Shown one piece after another: positions 63,733 to 64,000 of a stretch of DNA of 64,000 nucleotides (position 1 is its first letter; the number at the start of each line of letters is the position of its first letter). The translations under genes and the position numbers were made by a program. The stretch comes from Agromyces badenianii (GTDB lineage Bacteria; Actinomycetota; Actinomycetes; Actinomycetales; Microbacteriaceae), in assembly GCF_003070885.1 (NCBI RefSeq), contig NZ_CP028913.1:2418001-2482000 (forward strand), read 5' to 3'. The notes below the pieces were generated by a model. That model was not told where the DNA came from and ran no database searches. It saw only the letters and a list, made by a program, of their open reading frames with translations.

Positions 63733-63909
63733 TCAGGCTGCCGGTCGGTTCCGGGCGAGCTTCGCCCGCTCCTCCGCCTCGATGCGGGCGTAGGCCTTGC
63801 GCTCGCCGCGATCGGCGTGGATGATCGCGCGCATCACGAACCAGAAGATGAGCCCGATGAGCACCGTCGGCGCGAGCGACCAGATCGCATTCGCCCAGAA
63901 TTCGTCCAT
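63733..63909 (-). CDS. Small single-pass membrane protein upstream of cls
   Basis: 58 residues, MDEFWANAIWSLAPTVLIGL then IFWFVMRAIIHADRGERKAY and a charged tail ending EERAKLARNRPAA. One membrane helix (about residues 10-27) with a basic cytoplasmic helix. Codon use is fully typical of the genome. TAGTCT (63919-63924) lies 9 nt before the ATG. Its stop is 5 bp from the cls start, which suggests a shared transcript and possibly a helper role. Not recognised. Confidence 0.6.
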   Translation of the reverse strand: MDEFWANAIWSLAPTVLIGLIFWFVMRAIIHADRGERKAYARIEAEERAKLARNRPAA

Positions 63910-63963
63910 AGGACTACAAGACTACGTTCTTTCCCTGAATTCGTCGCATGTGCGCGTACCGAG

Positions 63964-63989
63964 CGAGCGGATGCCGCGGCATCCGCTCG
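63964..63989. repeat. 26-nt perfect palindrome at the window end
   Basis: CGAGCGGATGCCG joined to its reverse complement CGGCATCCGCTCG. An inverted CGGATGC pair, upstream of the cls operon and presumably downstream of a gene beyond the window. Could be a terminator for that gene. Confidence 0.7.
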
Positions 63990-64000
63990 TCGGGCCGGCC

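Overview
The window is a piece of chromosome from a high-GC (roughly 70 % by eye) Gram-positive actinobacterium, most likely of the Microbacteriaceae (Agromyces/Microbacterium-like). The reasons are the rpoB N-terminus and RRDR sequence, the actinobacterial S10-spc gene order, DUF1684, DUF4916, DUF5997 and DUF6412 family proteins, CGNR and three-helix-bundle proteins, a ClpC with a possible ClgR box, and many genes that appear to be transcribed without a leader. No prophage, insertion sequence or CRISPR array was seen.

Layout. The first half is almost all on the minus strand and is core information processing. Read in the direction of transcription it runs rpoB-rpoC (30784 to 23353), three unrecognised genes (23106 to 20757), the str operon rpsL-rpsG-fusA-tuf (20460 to 16113), an acyltransferase with a convergent OsmC-like gene (15973 to 14285), then the S10-spc operons from rpsJ to map (13766 to 1238), and a 3'-truncated ptsI at the window edge. 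Two usual members are missing: no rpsN/rpsZ (S14) between rplE and rpsH, and no infA-rpmJ-rpsM-rpsK-rpoA-rplQ after map.

The second half (31 to 64 kb) is a mosaic of short, often divergent units. It holds two tandem spermidine-synthase-like proteins, the 5-oxoprolinase set pxpABC, a lipoprotein sugar dehydrogenase, a SprT-like protease, a CGNR regulator, a short ComB-like protein, a coiled-coil membrane protein, an SRPBCC-like/DUF1684 pair, a DEAD-box helicase, GNAT and NUDIX proteins, a carboxylesterase, DUF5997 with a LysR-type ligand-binding protein and a glutamine amidotransferase, GlsB, YidC with DUF6412, a DinB2-type polymerase, tRNA-Ser(CGA), an SGNH hydrolase, a flavin monooxygenase, radA, ArgA, ClpC, a DUF2975-like/HTH pair, pirin and cardiolipin synthase.

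Three themes cut across the annotation. First, 23 genes have a TANNNT-like -10 hexamer only 6-7 nt before the ATG/GTG, so leaderless mRNA looks like the default outside the ribosomal operons; several starts were chosen on this basis. Second, the word CGGATGC/GCATCCG is conspicuously frequent and often sits as inverted pairs just after genes, much as uptake sequences do in Pasteurellaceae and Neisseriaceae. Third, the Y-family polymerase has valine where the aromatic steric gate should be, which predicts tolerance of ribonucleotides.
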